A stretch of DNA of 64,000 nucleotides from Vibrio diazotrophicus (GCF_038452265.1 NZ_CP151842.1:2790001-2854000); one strand, 5' to 3'; shown: positions 43,827 through 52,690, counted from the first letter of the stretch. Notes: generated by a model not told the origin, from the sequence alone. Numbers and translations are program-made.

Positions 43827-45827
43827 TTAACGTCGCATGAGATAGAGGAAGTACCCACCACCAATCAAGGATGCAAGTAAACCAGCCGGGAACTGCCAAG
43901 GAAACCAAACCACTCGTCCGATCCAATCGGCTAAAACCATAATGATTCCACCAAGCAATGCAGCAGTAAGCATTTGGGGTATCGCTCGGAAATGGTGAAG
44001 TGAACGCGCCATATGTGGAGCTAATAAGCCAATAAAACTCAATGGCCCAATCACTATGGTACATAAAGTTGTTAAAGCCGCGACCAAAAGCAACAGCACT
44101 AGCCGCACAACCATTGCGTTGATCCCTAAGCTACTAACAGTGACTTCACCCAGACCAATAAGATCAATCCAACGATTAAGTGATAATGCAATGATTCCGA
44201 TAAAAGCCACACCAATAGCTAATAGAAGAACATCGTTATGAGAAACTAAGTAAGTAGAGCCCGACAACCAAGTCAACAGAGCGGCGGCATTATCATGACC
44301 GGAACTCATCGTAATTCTGAGTAGCGCATCTAAGCCCGCGCTCAATGCAATACCAGTCAATAGTGTTTGCGTAGGCGCGAAGTTGTGCTTACGGCCCATC
44401 AACCAAACAATAGCGGTCACCGACACTGCACCTAAAGTACCCAGCAACATTTGCTGTTCTCGAGTGGCAGCAACACCAAGCAAAGAGCCTAAAACAAGGG
44501 TTAACGCAGCACCAGAACTAATTCCTAACACTTCAGGACTTGCCATTGGGTTCTGAGATATACGTTGAATAATCGTGCCGGCAAAGGCTAATCCAATACC
44601 AGCAATCAAAGCCACCAGAACTCGGGGAGCGCGCAGTTCAAACAGTGATTGATTAAACCCAAAACTCCAACCGAACTGGTTCTTACCAATGACAACAGCG
44701 AAAAAAGAAACCAAGATCACCGCACACGTCAACGTAAGCAACGTATTTCGCGCCTCAACTAACTTGTAATTCACTATGCTTTCACTGCGAGCCTTAAGAT
44801 CGGATTGAAGCTTAGTACGTTGCAGTAACCACAATAAAAATGGCGCACCAATCAATGCTGTCATTGCACCAGTAGGCACAAGCTCACCACCCACACCCGA
44901 CAAAGGCTGACTGACTAAATCGACGGTAAGCAAGATTAAGCTTCCTATCCCGCCGCTAACCATAATCTGCTTGGCAAGTTCTCTGACGCCAAGCATTCTC
45001 GCAATAGCAGGTGCAACGATGCCAACAAAACCTATCAACCCTACTTCACTAACCACTGACGCTGTAATAAATATCGCTAACGATAAGCACATCAACTTGA
45101 TCTGTTTGATATTGATACCCAAGGAAGTAGCAACATCATCACCAAACTGCAGCGCGGACAGCGGACGTTGTAGAATCAAAAGCAACAGCACTGGCAGAAA
45201 AACTAAAGGCAACAATACTTGCGTACTCGACCAATCATTTTGGTTGAGTGCCCCTGCACCCCACACAAAAATACTGGTTAACCTCTGTTCATGAAGCATG
45301 AGCAACATTGTGTTTAATGAACCCAAGAACAGACTGACCACCATACCGGCTAATACCATATGCAGGGGTGAAAAACCTCTTACAGAACTGAGCGCGAAGA
45401 CTAAAAGCGTCGATAGACAGCCCCCCACAAAAGCGGGAATAAATGCCGGAATCACAAAGTGGGCAGGAATTAGCAGAAGGCCTAAAACCATACCAAGCTC
45501 TGCCCCCGCTGCCACACCTAATGTTGTCGGGGAAACAATGGGATTACGCAGCACAAACTGCATCACACAACCTGCAACAGCGAGTGCAAAGCCACAAATA
45601 ATCGCAACCGACAACCTTGGTAAATAGGTCAAATAAGTGATTAAGTGCTGATAGTTTTCTGAGTCAAAATGGAAAATCGTATCCAAGATGAGCCCTATTC
45701 CTTGTGAATAAGGAGCAGTCACTTGGATAAGAGTTCCAATGATTAAAGCAGCAACGCTTAACAAGGTTGCTGCTTTGATAGTTAATCGACCGTTGGTCGG
45801 GTTCGCGGTCTTTAAGGTGGTATTCAT
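43827..45827 (-). CDS. fhuB: Ferric hydroxamate ABC transporter permease FhuB (fused double permease)
   Basis: This is the inner-membrane permease for ferric hydroxamates. The 666 residues contain two FecCD-type halves in one chain. First half: RLSVAIICGFALAVAGCVMQFVLRNPIVSPTTLGVAAGAELG and IGFVGIVAPAIARML. Second half: RVLVALIAGIGLAFAGTIIQRISQNPMASPEVLGISSGAAL and LSFIGLLAPHMAR. This fusion marks FhuB as opposed to the single-domain HutC. It starts at the last base of the fhuD stop (TAATG). V. vulnificus names the equivalents vatC, vatD and vatB. Confidence 0.93.
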   Translation of the reverse strand: MNTTLKTANPTNGRLTIKAATLLSVAALIIGTLIQVTAPYSQGIGLILDTIFHFDSENYQHLITYLTYLPRLSVAIICGFALAVAGCVMQFVLRNPIVSPTTLGVAAGAELGMVLGLLLIPAHFVIPAFIPAFVGGCLSTLLVFALSSVRGFSPLHMVLAGMVVSLFLGSLNTMLLMLHEQRLTSIFVWGAGALNQNDWSSTQVLLPLVFLPVLLLLILQRPLSALQFGDDVATSLGINIKQIKLMCLSLAIFITASVVSEVGLIGFVGIVAPAIARMLGVRELAKQIMVSGGIGSLILLTVDLVSQPLSGVGGELVPTGAMTALIGAPFLLWLLQRTKLQSDLKARSESIVNYKLVEARNTLLTLTCAVILVSFFAVVIGKNQFGWSFGFNQSLFELRAPRVLVALIAGIGLAFAGTIIQRISQNPMASPEVLGISSGAALTLVLGSLLGVAATREQQMLLGTLGAVSVTAIVWLMGRKHNFAPTQTLLTGIALSAGLDALLRITMSSGHDNAAALLTWLSGSTYLVSHNDVLLLAIGVAFIGIIALSLNRWIDLIGLGEVTVSSLGINAMVVRLVLLLLVAALTTLCTIVIGPLSFIGLLAPHMARSLHHFRAIPQMLTAALLGGIIMVLADWIGRVVWFPWQFPAGLLASLIGGGYFLYLMRR

Positions 45828-46720
45828 TAATGCTGGATAAGTTGCTCAGTAATGTGATCACTAAATCTTTGTGCTGCGATCAGACCACCAAACGTCCAAA
45901 TCGCAGGAAGTTCGTAAACCGAGTTTGTACGTGTAAACTCCATTGCTTGCCAAAGAGGAGATTGCATGAGCTGATTACGTTGTTCTTCTTTTAAAGGGCC
46001 GAAAATCATTACGTTAGACTTTTGATGTTCCGCTAACTTCTCTGTTCCTGCGGTGGTAAATCCCCAAAGATTCGTTTGCTCTTGCCAATCATTTTTCAAG
46101 CCCATCGCTTGAATCGTGTCTTGTGCTAACGAACCTTGGCTATGAATACGAAGTGTTTTGTCGTTAATAAAGCGCGCAAACAGAAGCGGTTTATCAGCTT
46201 TACCAGCCGAAGCGATCTTTTTGCCGTTGTTTTCTAAACGCTCTATTGTCTCTGCTATGACTTGTTGAGCTTGCTGCTCTTTGCCAAACAGCTTACCCAA
46301 AGAGGTCGTAATAGATTTTGCTGACTCTATAGGTTGCTTCTCTTCACTGTAAACACTGTAAACGAGGACGGGCGCAATCTTGTTCAGTTGCTCATAAGCG
46401 GCAGCCATGTGTTTACTAATTAAGATAACGTCAGGCTTAATCTCTGTTAGCAACTCTAAGTTCGGTTCGCGGCGTGAACCGACATTTATCGCATCAGAGT
46501 TTAAACTGGGCTTCACCACCCATTCCTGATAGCCATCAGTATCTGCAACCCCTTCAAGTTCAACGCCTAAACTTAATACGGTTTCAGTCAATGCCCAATC
46601 TAACGCAACAACTTTGTTGGGTGTTGTTGCAAAAGAGGCCGTCCCCATTTCATGTGTAACGTCGAAAGCGTAGCTATTGAATGTTAATGCTGTCGTAAGC
46701 ATTAATATGAGTTTTTTCAC
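45827..46720 (-). CDS. fhuD: Periplasmic ferric hydroxamate-binding protein FhuD
   Basis: This class III periplasmic binding protein passes ferric hydroxamates to FhuBC. The signal peptide MKKLILMLTTALTFNSYA is followed by FDVTHEMGTASF. It has the long central helix region and segments PNKVVALDWALTETVLSLGVELEGVAD and IKPDVILISKHM, typical of FhuD. It has 297 residues. It sits 17 bp after fhuC and overlaps fhuB by one base. Confidence 0.9.
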   Translation of the reverse strand: MKKLILMLTTALTFNSYAFDVTHEMGTASFATTPNKVVALDWALTETVLSLGVELEGVADTDGYQEWVVKPSLNSDAINVGSRREPNLELLTEIKPDVILISKHMAAAYEQLNKIAPVLVYSVYSEEKQPIESAKSITTSLGKLFGKEQQAQQVIAETIERLENNGKKIASAGKADKPLLFARFINDKTLRIHSQGSLAQDTIQAMGLKNDWQEQTNLWGFTTAGTEKLAEHQKSNVMIFGPLKEEQRNQLMQSPLWQAMEFTRTNSVYELPAIWTFGGLIAAQRFSDHITEQLIQH

Positions 46721-46737
46721 AGCGGGTTCCTTTTTGT

Positions 46738-47505
46738 TTACGGAATATAACTGATTGGGTTTCCGGTGCTCGGATTATCAAAGATCGCTAATTCCATACC
46801 GTATATTTTCATTAATGTGTCAGGAGTCATGAGCTCTTGAGGGGATCCTGAAGCAATAATTTTTCCGGAATGGAATGCTATGAGGTGATCGCTAAACTTC
46901 GCCGCCATGTTCACATCATGCAGTACCATGATCACGGTTAATCCCAAGGTTTGATTAAGCTCTCGAATCAAAGCCAACAACTCATGTTGATGAGCGACGT
47001 CGAGAGCCGAAGTTGGTTCATCAAGCAAAATACACTGGGTTTGCTGCGCTAGTAACATCGCAACCCAAGCTCTTTGCCTTTCACCTCCAGACAAAGTTGC
47101 AACAAAACGATCGACAAACGGAGTTAACCCCACTTTCTCAATCGCCTGATCTACAATTTCATAATCTTCTTTTCCATAACGTCCAAATGCACCTTTCCAA
47201 GGATAACGGCCGAAACAAACCAGCTCTCGCACTGTCACTCCATCCGTTAACGGTGGATGCTGAGGAAGATACGCAACCTGATGAGAAAATTCTAAGTTTG
47301 AAAATGACGAGACTGGTTGTTGATTAAATAAAACCTGTCCGCTAGTTGGTGGATTTTGTCGACTAAGAAGTTTCACCAACGTTGATTTACCACACCCGTT
47401 ATGACCAAGAAGCGTTGTCACCTTTCCCGACGAAAAAGTGAGGTTGGTAGGAAAAAGAATTGTCTTACCATCGATTTGGAAAGACGTATCGACAAGTTGG
47501 TACAT
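46738..47505 (-). CDS. fhuC: Ferric hydroxamate ABC transporter ATPase FhuC
   Basis: This is the ATPase of the FhuBCD importer. Walker A GHNGCGKST spans 34-42, the signature is LSGGERQRAWVAMLLAQ and Walker B CILLDEPTSALD. The 255 residues match the family. It is the first gene of fhuC-fhuD-fhuB-iutR, with a clear Fur box 58 bp upstream. Confidence 0.93.
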   Translation of the reverse strand: MYQLVDTSFQIDGKTILFPTNLTFSSGKVTTLLGHNGCGKSTLVKLLSRQNPPTSGQVLFNQQPVSSFSNLEFSHQVAYLPQHPPLTDGVTVRELVCFGRYPWKGAFGRYGKEDYEIVDQAIEKVGLTPFVDRFVATLSGGERQRAWVAMLLAQQTQCILLDEPTSALDVAHQHELLALIRELNQTLGLTVIMVLHDVNMAAKFSDHLIAFHSGKIIASGSPQELMTPDTLMKIYGMELAIFDNPSTGNPISYIP

Positions 47506-47837
47506 GAGTAAAAGAGTAAGTTAATTGTTGCCTATATTGCGCTCACCTTACCACGCCAGAAAATAAATGAGAATCATTTTCATAATAAGAGTTGTTTTAA
47601 TAATAACTATAGCCATAATCATCTAGTTATTGATTTATATAACAATTATAAAAAATCTGGTTGGTTAACTTTAAATGGGGAAGATAGGTTTGTGTGCTGA
47701 TAGCTGAATACTAAAGCTGATATTGATGGTTCTAGGCTACTTATTAATATCTCTTCGATGAGTCCCTCCTTACTTCTTTCCGCCTAATAGAGGAGTAAGT
47801 TTGTTTTGTGTTCTCTACAATAAATTCTAAACAGATC
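47506..47837. other. Promoter region of fhuC and AT-rich spacer before the glmS terminator
   Basis: The left end holds the Fur box of the fhuC operon. The remainder is AT-rich spacer with only weak short dyads (CTTACT/AGTAAG near 47770-47801). I see no gene, tRNA or recognisable RNA family in it. This is the right border of the iron-uptake block. Confidence 0.6.
47563..47581 (-). promoter_or_regulatory. Fur box of the fhuCDB operon
   Basis: ATAAATGAG-A-ATCATTTTC is a good Fur consensus match and nearly identical over 16 bp to Fur box 1 of iutA, placed where the fhuC promoter should be. Confidence 0.8.
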
Positions 47838-47876
47838 AAAAATGGCCGAAGTCAAAATACGCTTGACCTCGGCCAC
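47838..47876 (-). terminator. Terminator of glmS
   Basis: On the minus strand TGGCCGAGGTCAA and TTGACTTCGGCCA form a 13-bp stem with one G-T pair and a 7-nt loop, followed by TTTTTGAT. Confidence 0.9.
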
Positions 47877-47940
47877 AAACTCTAGAAATCAGCTATCACT
47901 AAGTTTCTATCAGATGACTGTTAAACTTGTCATCAAGTCG

Positions 47941-49773
47941 TTATTCAACCGTCACCGCTTTAGCTAGGTTACGAGGTTGGTCAACGTCAGTACCTTTAAT
48001 TAGTGCTACGTGGTAAGAAAGTAGCTGCATTGGCACTGTGTAGAAAATTGGTGCTGTGATTTCGCTGACGTGCGGCATTGGAATGATTTTCAAAGTATCG
48101 TCCGCTTCAAAGCCTGCTTTTTCATCTGCAAATACATACAGCAGACCACCACGAGCGCGTACTTCTTCAACGTTTGATTTTAGCTTTTCAAGCAAATCGT
48201 TGTTTGGCGCGATAACTACAACTGGCATATCTGCGTCAATCAAAGCCAATGGACCATGTTTTAATTCACCCGCCGCATAAGCTTCAGCATGAATGTAAGA
48301 GATCTCTTTTAGCTTCAGCGCCGCTTCCATAGCGATTGGGTAGTACTCACCGCGACCTAGGAACAGTGTGTGGTGCTTATCAGCAAAATCTTCCGCTAGA
48401 GCTTCAATCTGCTTATCAAATGCTAATGCACTTTCGATTTGAACTGGAAGAGCATGAATCGCTTCAACAATTTCTGCTTCTTTAGCTGCATCAACGCGGC
48501 CTTGTTCTTTACCAATCGCGGTAACAAGCATCAACATTGCTGCAAGTTGAGTAGTAAAAGCTTTGGTTGAAGCCACACCAATTTCAGTTCCTGCGCGAGT
48601 CATGAATGCAATGTCAGATTCACGAACTAGAGAAGAGCCAGATACGTTACAGATTGTCATCGCTGCCATGTAGCCTTTCTCTTTAGCAATACGTAGCGCA
48701 GCTAGTGTGTCTGCCGTTTCACCTGATTGAGAAAGCGTAATTAGCAAGCTGTTTGGACGAGTCACAAAGTTACGGTAACGGAACTCAGAAGCGATCTCTA
48801 CGTCACAACTAACGCCAGCGATATCTTCAAACCAGTAACGTGCCGCCATACCAGAGTTGTACGAAGTACCACACGCGATGATTTGAACGTGTTCAACCTT
48901 CTTAAGAATCTCAACCGCATTCACACCAATGCTTTCTGTGATCACGGAGTTATGTGTGATTCGGCCTTCCATCGTGCTTTTCAGCGCCATTGGTTGCTCG
49001 AAGATCTCTTTTTGCATGAAGTGACGGTATTGACCTTTATCACCCGCATCGTGTTCGATGTTTGATTCAATCACTTCACGCTCAACCAGCTTGCCCACTT
49101 GATCGTAAATAGTGACGTCACGACGAGTAATTTCAGCCACATCACCTTCTTCAAGGAACATGAAGCGACGGGTTACACTTAGAAGCGCAAGTTGGTCAGA
49201 AGCTAGGAAGTTTTCACCAATACCCAAACCAATAACAATCGGGCTACCAGAACGAGCAACAACGATACGGCTAGGATCTTTACGATCAAGCGCAACAGTA
49301 CCGTATGCACCTTCTAATTGAGATGCTGTTTTTTGTAGTGCTTCTAAAAGTGTTTCTGAAGTACGAAGTTCCCATTCAACAAGGTGAGCAATTACTTCTG
49401 TGTCGGTTTGAGAAACGAATACGTAACCACGTTCTTGAAGCAGAGTACGAAGCTCTTCGTGGTTTTCGATAATACCGTTGTGAACAACAGCAATATCACC
49501 AGACACATGTGGGTGAGCATTCACTTCAGAAGGAACACCGTGAGTTGCCCAGCGAGTATGCGCGATACCTGTACCACCAACCACTTGTTCAGAGTTCACA
49601 GCATCAGCCAACTCCTGAACCTTGCCTAGGCGGCGAATGCGCGTCAGGTTGCTCTGAGCATCAACAACTGCAACACCTGCTGAGTCGTAGCCGCGATACT
49701 CTAGACGACGTAAACCTTCTACCAGAATTTCAGCTACATCACGCTGCGCAACAGCGCCAACAATTCCACACAT
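47941..49773 (-). CDS. glmS: Glutamine--fructose-6-phosphate aminotransferase (isomerizing) GlmS
   Basis: It makes glucosamine-6-phosphate, the entry step to peptidoglycan and LPS amino sugars. The N-terminal glutaminase has the nucleophile C2 (MCGIVGAVAQRD) and GIAHTRWATHG. Two SIS sugar-isomerase domains follow (CGTSYNSGMAARYW, TLSQSGETADTLAAL, EISYIHAEAYAAGELKHGP). It ends PRNLAKAVTVE. 610 residues. Its leader contains a nested stem-loop, and a DeoR-type regulator gene lies upstream on the same strand. Confidence 0.98.
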   Translation of the reverse strand: MCGIVGAVAQRDVAEILVEGLRRLEYRGYDSAGVAVVDAQSNLTRIRRLGKVQELADAVNSEQVVGGTGIAHTRWATHGVPSEVNAHPHVSGDIAVVHNGIIENHEELRTLLQERGYVFVSQTDTEVIAHLVEWELRTSETLLEALQKTASQLEGAYGTVALDRKDPSRIVVARSGSPIVIGLGIGENFLASDQLALLSVTRRFMFLEEGDVAEITRRDVTIYDQVGKLVEREVIESNIEHDAGDKGQYRHFMQKEIFEQPMALKSTMEGRITHNSVITESIGVNAVEILKKVEHVQIIACGTSYNSGMAARYWFEDIAGVSCDVEIASEFRYRNFVTRPNSLLITLSQSGETADTLAALRIAKEKGYMAAMTICNVSGSSLVRESDIAFMTRAGTEIGVASTKAFTTQLAAMLMLVTAIGKEQGRVDAAKEAEIVEAIHALPVQIESALAFDKQIEALAEDFADKHHTLFLGRGEYYPIAMEAALKLKEISYIHAEAYAAGELKHGPLALIDADMPVVVIAPNNDLLEKLKSNVEEVRARGGLLYVFADEKAGFEADDTLKIIPMPHVSEITAPIFYTVPMQLLSYHVALIKGTDVDQPRNLAKAVTVE

Positions 49774-49806
49774 GTTATTACTCCAATTTCTTTTTTATCT
49801 AGTGCA

Positions 49807-49839
49807 CTCTACGGCTGCAAGCAAAGCCTTAAAGTAGAG
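49807..49839 (-). repeat. Nested stem-loop in the glmS leader
   Basis: CTCTAC and GTAGAG enclose GGCT and AGCC, giving a two-part hairpin 34-66 bp before the glmS ATG. Enteric glmS leaders are targets of small RNA GlmZ; whether this one is regulated by RNA cannot be told from sequence. Confidence 0.4.
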
Positions 49840-49875
49840 GCGGATTTAAATTTTTGCGGGTCTCAATGACCCAGT

Positions 49876-50637
49876 CTAGGCTCGAATCACTCGAACCTGA
49901 TGAGATTCTATTTTTGCAACCAGTTCGTCAGACAACCCTTTATCGGTTACCAGAACGTCAATGTCGTCCCATGGCAGTTCTAAGTTCGGGATCTTTCTGC
50001 CGACTTTGTCGGACTCGACCATAACGACCACTTCTCTGGAAACTTCAGCCATGACCTTGCTTAAACCGACCAATTCATTAAATGTCGAAGTCCCACGTTC
50101 GAGGTCGATGCCATCCGCACCGATGAACAACTGATCAAAATCATAGGAACGAAGAACAGATTCAGCCACTTTGCCTTGGAATGACTCCGAATGTGTATCC
50201 CAAGTGCCACCAGTCATGAGCAGTGTAGGTTCACTTTCAAGCTCATTTAGCGCATTCGCGACATTCAAAGAGTTGGTCATGACGATTAACCCATGCTTAT
50301 CATTGAGCTGGTTAATCAGTGCCGCGGTTGTACTTCCGCTATCAATTACAATACGGTTATGGTCTCGAATCAGTTTTGCAGCGGCTTTTGCTAACGCTTC
50401 CTTTCGAACTGAAACTTTTGAGTTCAGTTCGTCATTCACAACTTCTTTAGGCAAAGCAATCGCGCCACCATAACGACGTAGTAATAGGCCATTCTGTTCT
50501 AATGATGCCAAATCCTTTCTAATAGTGACTTCTGAAGTTTCAAACTGAGTAGATAACTCTTCAACACTGACTTCACCTAATTGGTTAACTAGGTTAACAA
50601 TCGTGTGCCTTCTTAGCTGAGTATTACGTTTTGACAT
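49876..50637 (-). CDS. DeoR-family (AgaR-like) transcriptional repressor
   Basis: An N-terminal DeoR helix-turn-helix (VSVEELSTQFETSEVTIRKDLASLEQNGLLLRRYGGA, about 22-58) is followed by a sugar-phosphate sensor domain (VIDSGSTTAALINQL, LFIGADGIDLERG). I chose ATG 50637 (253 residues, MSKRN). A GTG three codons upstream is the alternative. It resembles AgaR-type repressors and sits directly upstream of glmS, so an amino-sugar phosphate is a likely effector (inferred). AgaR-like operators precede it, which points to autoregulation. Confidence 0.88.
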   Translation of the reverse strand: MSKRNTQLRRHTIVNLVNQLGEVSVEELSTQFETSEVTIRKDLASLEQNGLLLRRYGGAIALPKEVVNDELNSKVSVRKEALAKAAAKLIRDHNRIVIDSGSTTAALINQLNDKHGLIVMTNSLNVANALNELESEPTLLMTGGTWDTHSESFQGKVAESVLRSYDFDQLFIGADGIDLERGTSTFNELVGLSKVMAEVSREVVVMVESDKVGRKIPNLELPWDDIDVLVTDKGLSDELVAKIESHQVRVIRA

Positions 50638-50652
50638 GATATCCACAAGAAC

Positions 50653-50695
50653 AAGTTACGAAACGAAAGTTATTATATTCAAAACGAAACTTTTG
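50653..50695 (-). promoter_or_regulatory. Two AgaR-like operators
   Basis: On the minus strand the cores ACTTTCGTTTCGTAACTT (50653-50670) and CAAAAGTTTCGTTTTGAAT (50677-50695) lie in tandem immediately upstream of the DeoR-type gene. TTTCGTTT repeats are the hallmark of AgaR operators. Autoregulation is the simplest reading. Confidence 0.6.
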
Positions 50696-50858
50696 TGTCT
50701 ATTTATTTCGATCTAAAAAATTAATATTTCTGGCTAAAACCTTGTCCTAAGACAATTCTTAAGCAGTGATATTGTAATGATTAGGTGTTAGAATTCGCAC
50801 CCTAAAGAAAAAAAATTACAGAATGGTGTGTGATACTTTTGTAATTTTCACCAATCAT

Positions 50859-50874
50859 GGTGACATAGATCACA
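50859..50874 (+). promoter_or_regulatory. CRP-like box upstream of pykF
   Basis: GGTGA-CATAGA-TCACA differs from the CRP consensus TGTGA-N6-TCACA at one position of the left half-site. A -10-like TGATAAT follows at about 50881-50887. The dyad TAGTCAT-AAA-ATGACTA is at 50902-50918. Confidence 0.6.
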
Positions 50875-51064
50875 TAAAAATGATAATACGCCCTCAATAG
50901 GTAGTCATAAAATGACTAAACCTGTTGTAAGACTTTCAGTTTTGGAGTGAGCTGTACTCGAGAAAGAAATGTGGTAACGAAGAGATAAATTTGCCGCCAT
51001 CGAGGCCATTCTTAAGCTATATATTAACTTTCAAATTGATAATATTCACCGGAGAGACTCTTCC

Positions 51065-52477
51065 ATGAAAAAGACCAAAATCGTATGTACGATTGGCCCT
51101 AAAACTGAATCTGTAGAAAAATTAACAGAACTTGTTAATGCAGGCATGAACGTAATGCGCCTTAACTTTTCTCACGGAGACTTCGTAGAGCACGGTACTC
51201 GTATCGCTAACTTCCGTAAAGTTATGGAAAACACTGGTAAACAACTAGCAATCCTTTTGGATACTAAAGGTCCAGAAATCCGTACTATCAAACTAGAAAA
51301 CGGTGATGATGTTGATCTAGTTGCTGGTCAAGAGTTCACTTTTACAACTGATACTTCTGTAGTTGGTAACAAAGACAAAGTAGCAGTAACTTACGCAGGT
51401 TTCGCAAAAGACTTAAGCGCAGGTAACACTATCCTTGTTGATGACGGTCTAATCGAGATGGAAGTTGTTTCTACAACTGATACTGACGTTATCTGTAAAG
51501 TTCTAAACAACGGCGCACTAGGCGAAAACAAAGGTGTTAACCTACCTGGCGTTTCAGTAAACCTACCAGCTCTATCTGAAAAAGATAAAGGCGACCTTAA
51601 GTTTGGTTGTGAGCAAGGCGTTGACTTCGTAGCAGCCTCTTTCATCCGTAAAGCTTCTGATGTAAAAGAAATCCGCGAAGTTCTTGCTGCAAACGGCGGC
51701 GAAAACATCCAAATCATCTCTAAAATTGAAAACCAAGAAGGTGTGGACAATTTTGATGAGATCCTTGAGCTATCTGACGGCATCATGGTTGCACGTGGCG
51801 ACCTAGGTGTTGAAATTCCAGCTGAAGAAGTAATCTTCGCTCAGAAGATGATGATCGAGAAATGTAACCGTGCACGTAAAGTTGTAATCACTGCAACTCA
51901 AATGCTTGATTCTATGATCAAAAACCCTCGTCCAACTCGTGCAGAAGCGGGTGACGTTGCGAACGCAATCATGGACGGTACTGACGCAGTAATGCTTTCT
52001 GGCGAAACAGCAAAAGGTAAATACCCTGTTGAAGCGGTAACTATCATGGCGCAAATCGCTAAACGTACTGACTCTGTACTTAAAGCTGAACTAGGTTCTC
52101 GTCTAGACAGCCCACGTCTACGTATCACTGAAGCGGTATGTAAAGGCGCTGTAGATACTGCTGAGAAACTAGCTGCTCCACTTATTGTTGTTGCAACTGA
52201 AGCTGGTAAATCTGCTCGTTCAGTTCGTAAATACTTCCCAACAGCGAACATCATTGCTGTAACAACTAACGCTAAGACTGCTGCACAGCTTGTTCTTTCT
52301 AAAGGTGTTACTCCAGTGGTTGTTGATGCTTACGAAAGTACTGATGACTTCTACCGTCAAGGTAAAGAAATCGCGCTATCTTCTGGCTTAGGCAAGAAAG
52401 GCGATATCATTGTTATGGTTTCTGGTGCACTCGTTGCTTCAGGTACTACTAACACTGCATCTGTACATGTTCTTTAA
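51065..52477 (+). CDS. pykF: Pyruvate kinase I (PykF type)
   Basis: It converts phosphoenolpyruvate and ADP to pyruvate and ATP. The start MKKTKIVCTIGPKTES with NVMRLNFSHG, and the active-site block IISKIENQEGVDNFDEILELSDGIMVARGDLGVEIP and ITATQMLDSMIKNPRPTRAE are intact. Its 470 residues match the fructose-1,6-bisphosphate-activated PykF class. GGAGAG precedes the ATG. The codon choice is very biased, as expected of a highly expressed glycolytic gene. Confidence 0.97.
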   Translation: MKKTKIVCTIGPKTESVEKLTELVNAGMNVMRLNFSHGDFVEHGTRIANFRKVMENTGKQLAILLDTKGPEIRTIKLENGDDVDLVAGQEFTFTTDTSVVGNKDKVAVTYAGFAKDLSAGNTILVDDGLIEMEVVSTTDTDVICKVLNNGALGENKGVNLPGVSVNLPALSEKDKGDLKFGCEQGVDFVAASFIRKASDVKEIREVLAANGGENIQIISKIENQEGVDNFDEILELSDGIMVARGDLGVEIPAEEVIFAQKMMIEKCNRARKVVITATQMLDSMIKNPRPTRAEAGDVANAIMDGTDAVMLSGETAKGKYPVEAVTIMAQIAKRTDSVLKAELGSRLDSPRLRITEAVCKGAVDTAEKLAAPLIVVATEAGKSARSVRKYFPTANIIAVTTNAKTAAQLVLSKGVTPVVVDAYESTDDFYRQGKEIALSSGLGKKGDIIVMVSGALVASGTTNTASVHVL

Positions 52478-52498
52478 TTAGAACCCAAATTTGATACT

Positions 52499-52531
52499 AA
52501 AAAGCCGGAGCAGATGCTTCGGCTTTTTTAA
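52499..52531. terminator. Bidirectional terminator after pykF
   Basis: AAAGCCGGAGCA and TGCTTCGGCTTT form a 12-bp stem with one G-T pair, with T-runs on both strands. It also lies just after the small minus-strand gene. Confidence 0.9.
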
Positions 52532-52558
52532 TTATTTTTTATCGTTATTCGTAAAGGT

Positions 52559-52690
52559 CTACCAACCAAAAAACTCTTTATGGTGAGTGTTAAGTAGTAA
52601 CACCATTGGAAGAAAATAAAGCGCGCTTAATTTTATTCCCAGCACCAATAAAGCGCTAATTGTCAGCCTCACTAGAAAATGATTAACCAT
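52559..52690 (-). CDS. Probable small membrane protein (43 residues)
   Basis: From ATG 52690 the frame encodes a hydrophobic peptide, MVNHFLVRLTIS then two membrane-like stretches (ALLVLGIKLSALYFLPMVLLL) and a polar tail NTHHKEFFGW. AGGCAGGG lies 6 nt before this ATG, better placed than for the in-frame Mets upstream (52702, 52759). It ends at the bidirectional pykF terminator. I do not recognise a family; whether it is translated is unproven. Confidence 0.45.
   Translation of the reverse strand: MVNHFLVRLTISALLVLGIKLSALYFLPMVLLLNTHHKEFFGW

Larger units (their letters stand above)
50638..51064. other. Divergent regulatory region between the DeoR-type gene and pykF
   Basis: This 427-bp region holds no gene that I can see. 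It contains two AgaR-like operators on the left, a CRP-like box with a -10-like element in the middle and a short dyad on the right, followed by a leader of about 150 bp before pykF. Confidence 0.6.

Noticed and set aside
47506..47940. glmS ribozyme or a small-RNA gene next to glmS
   Set aside because: The glmS ribozyme occurs in Gram-positive leaders upstream of the gene. This region is downstream of glmS, and only a terminator is clear.
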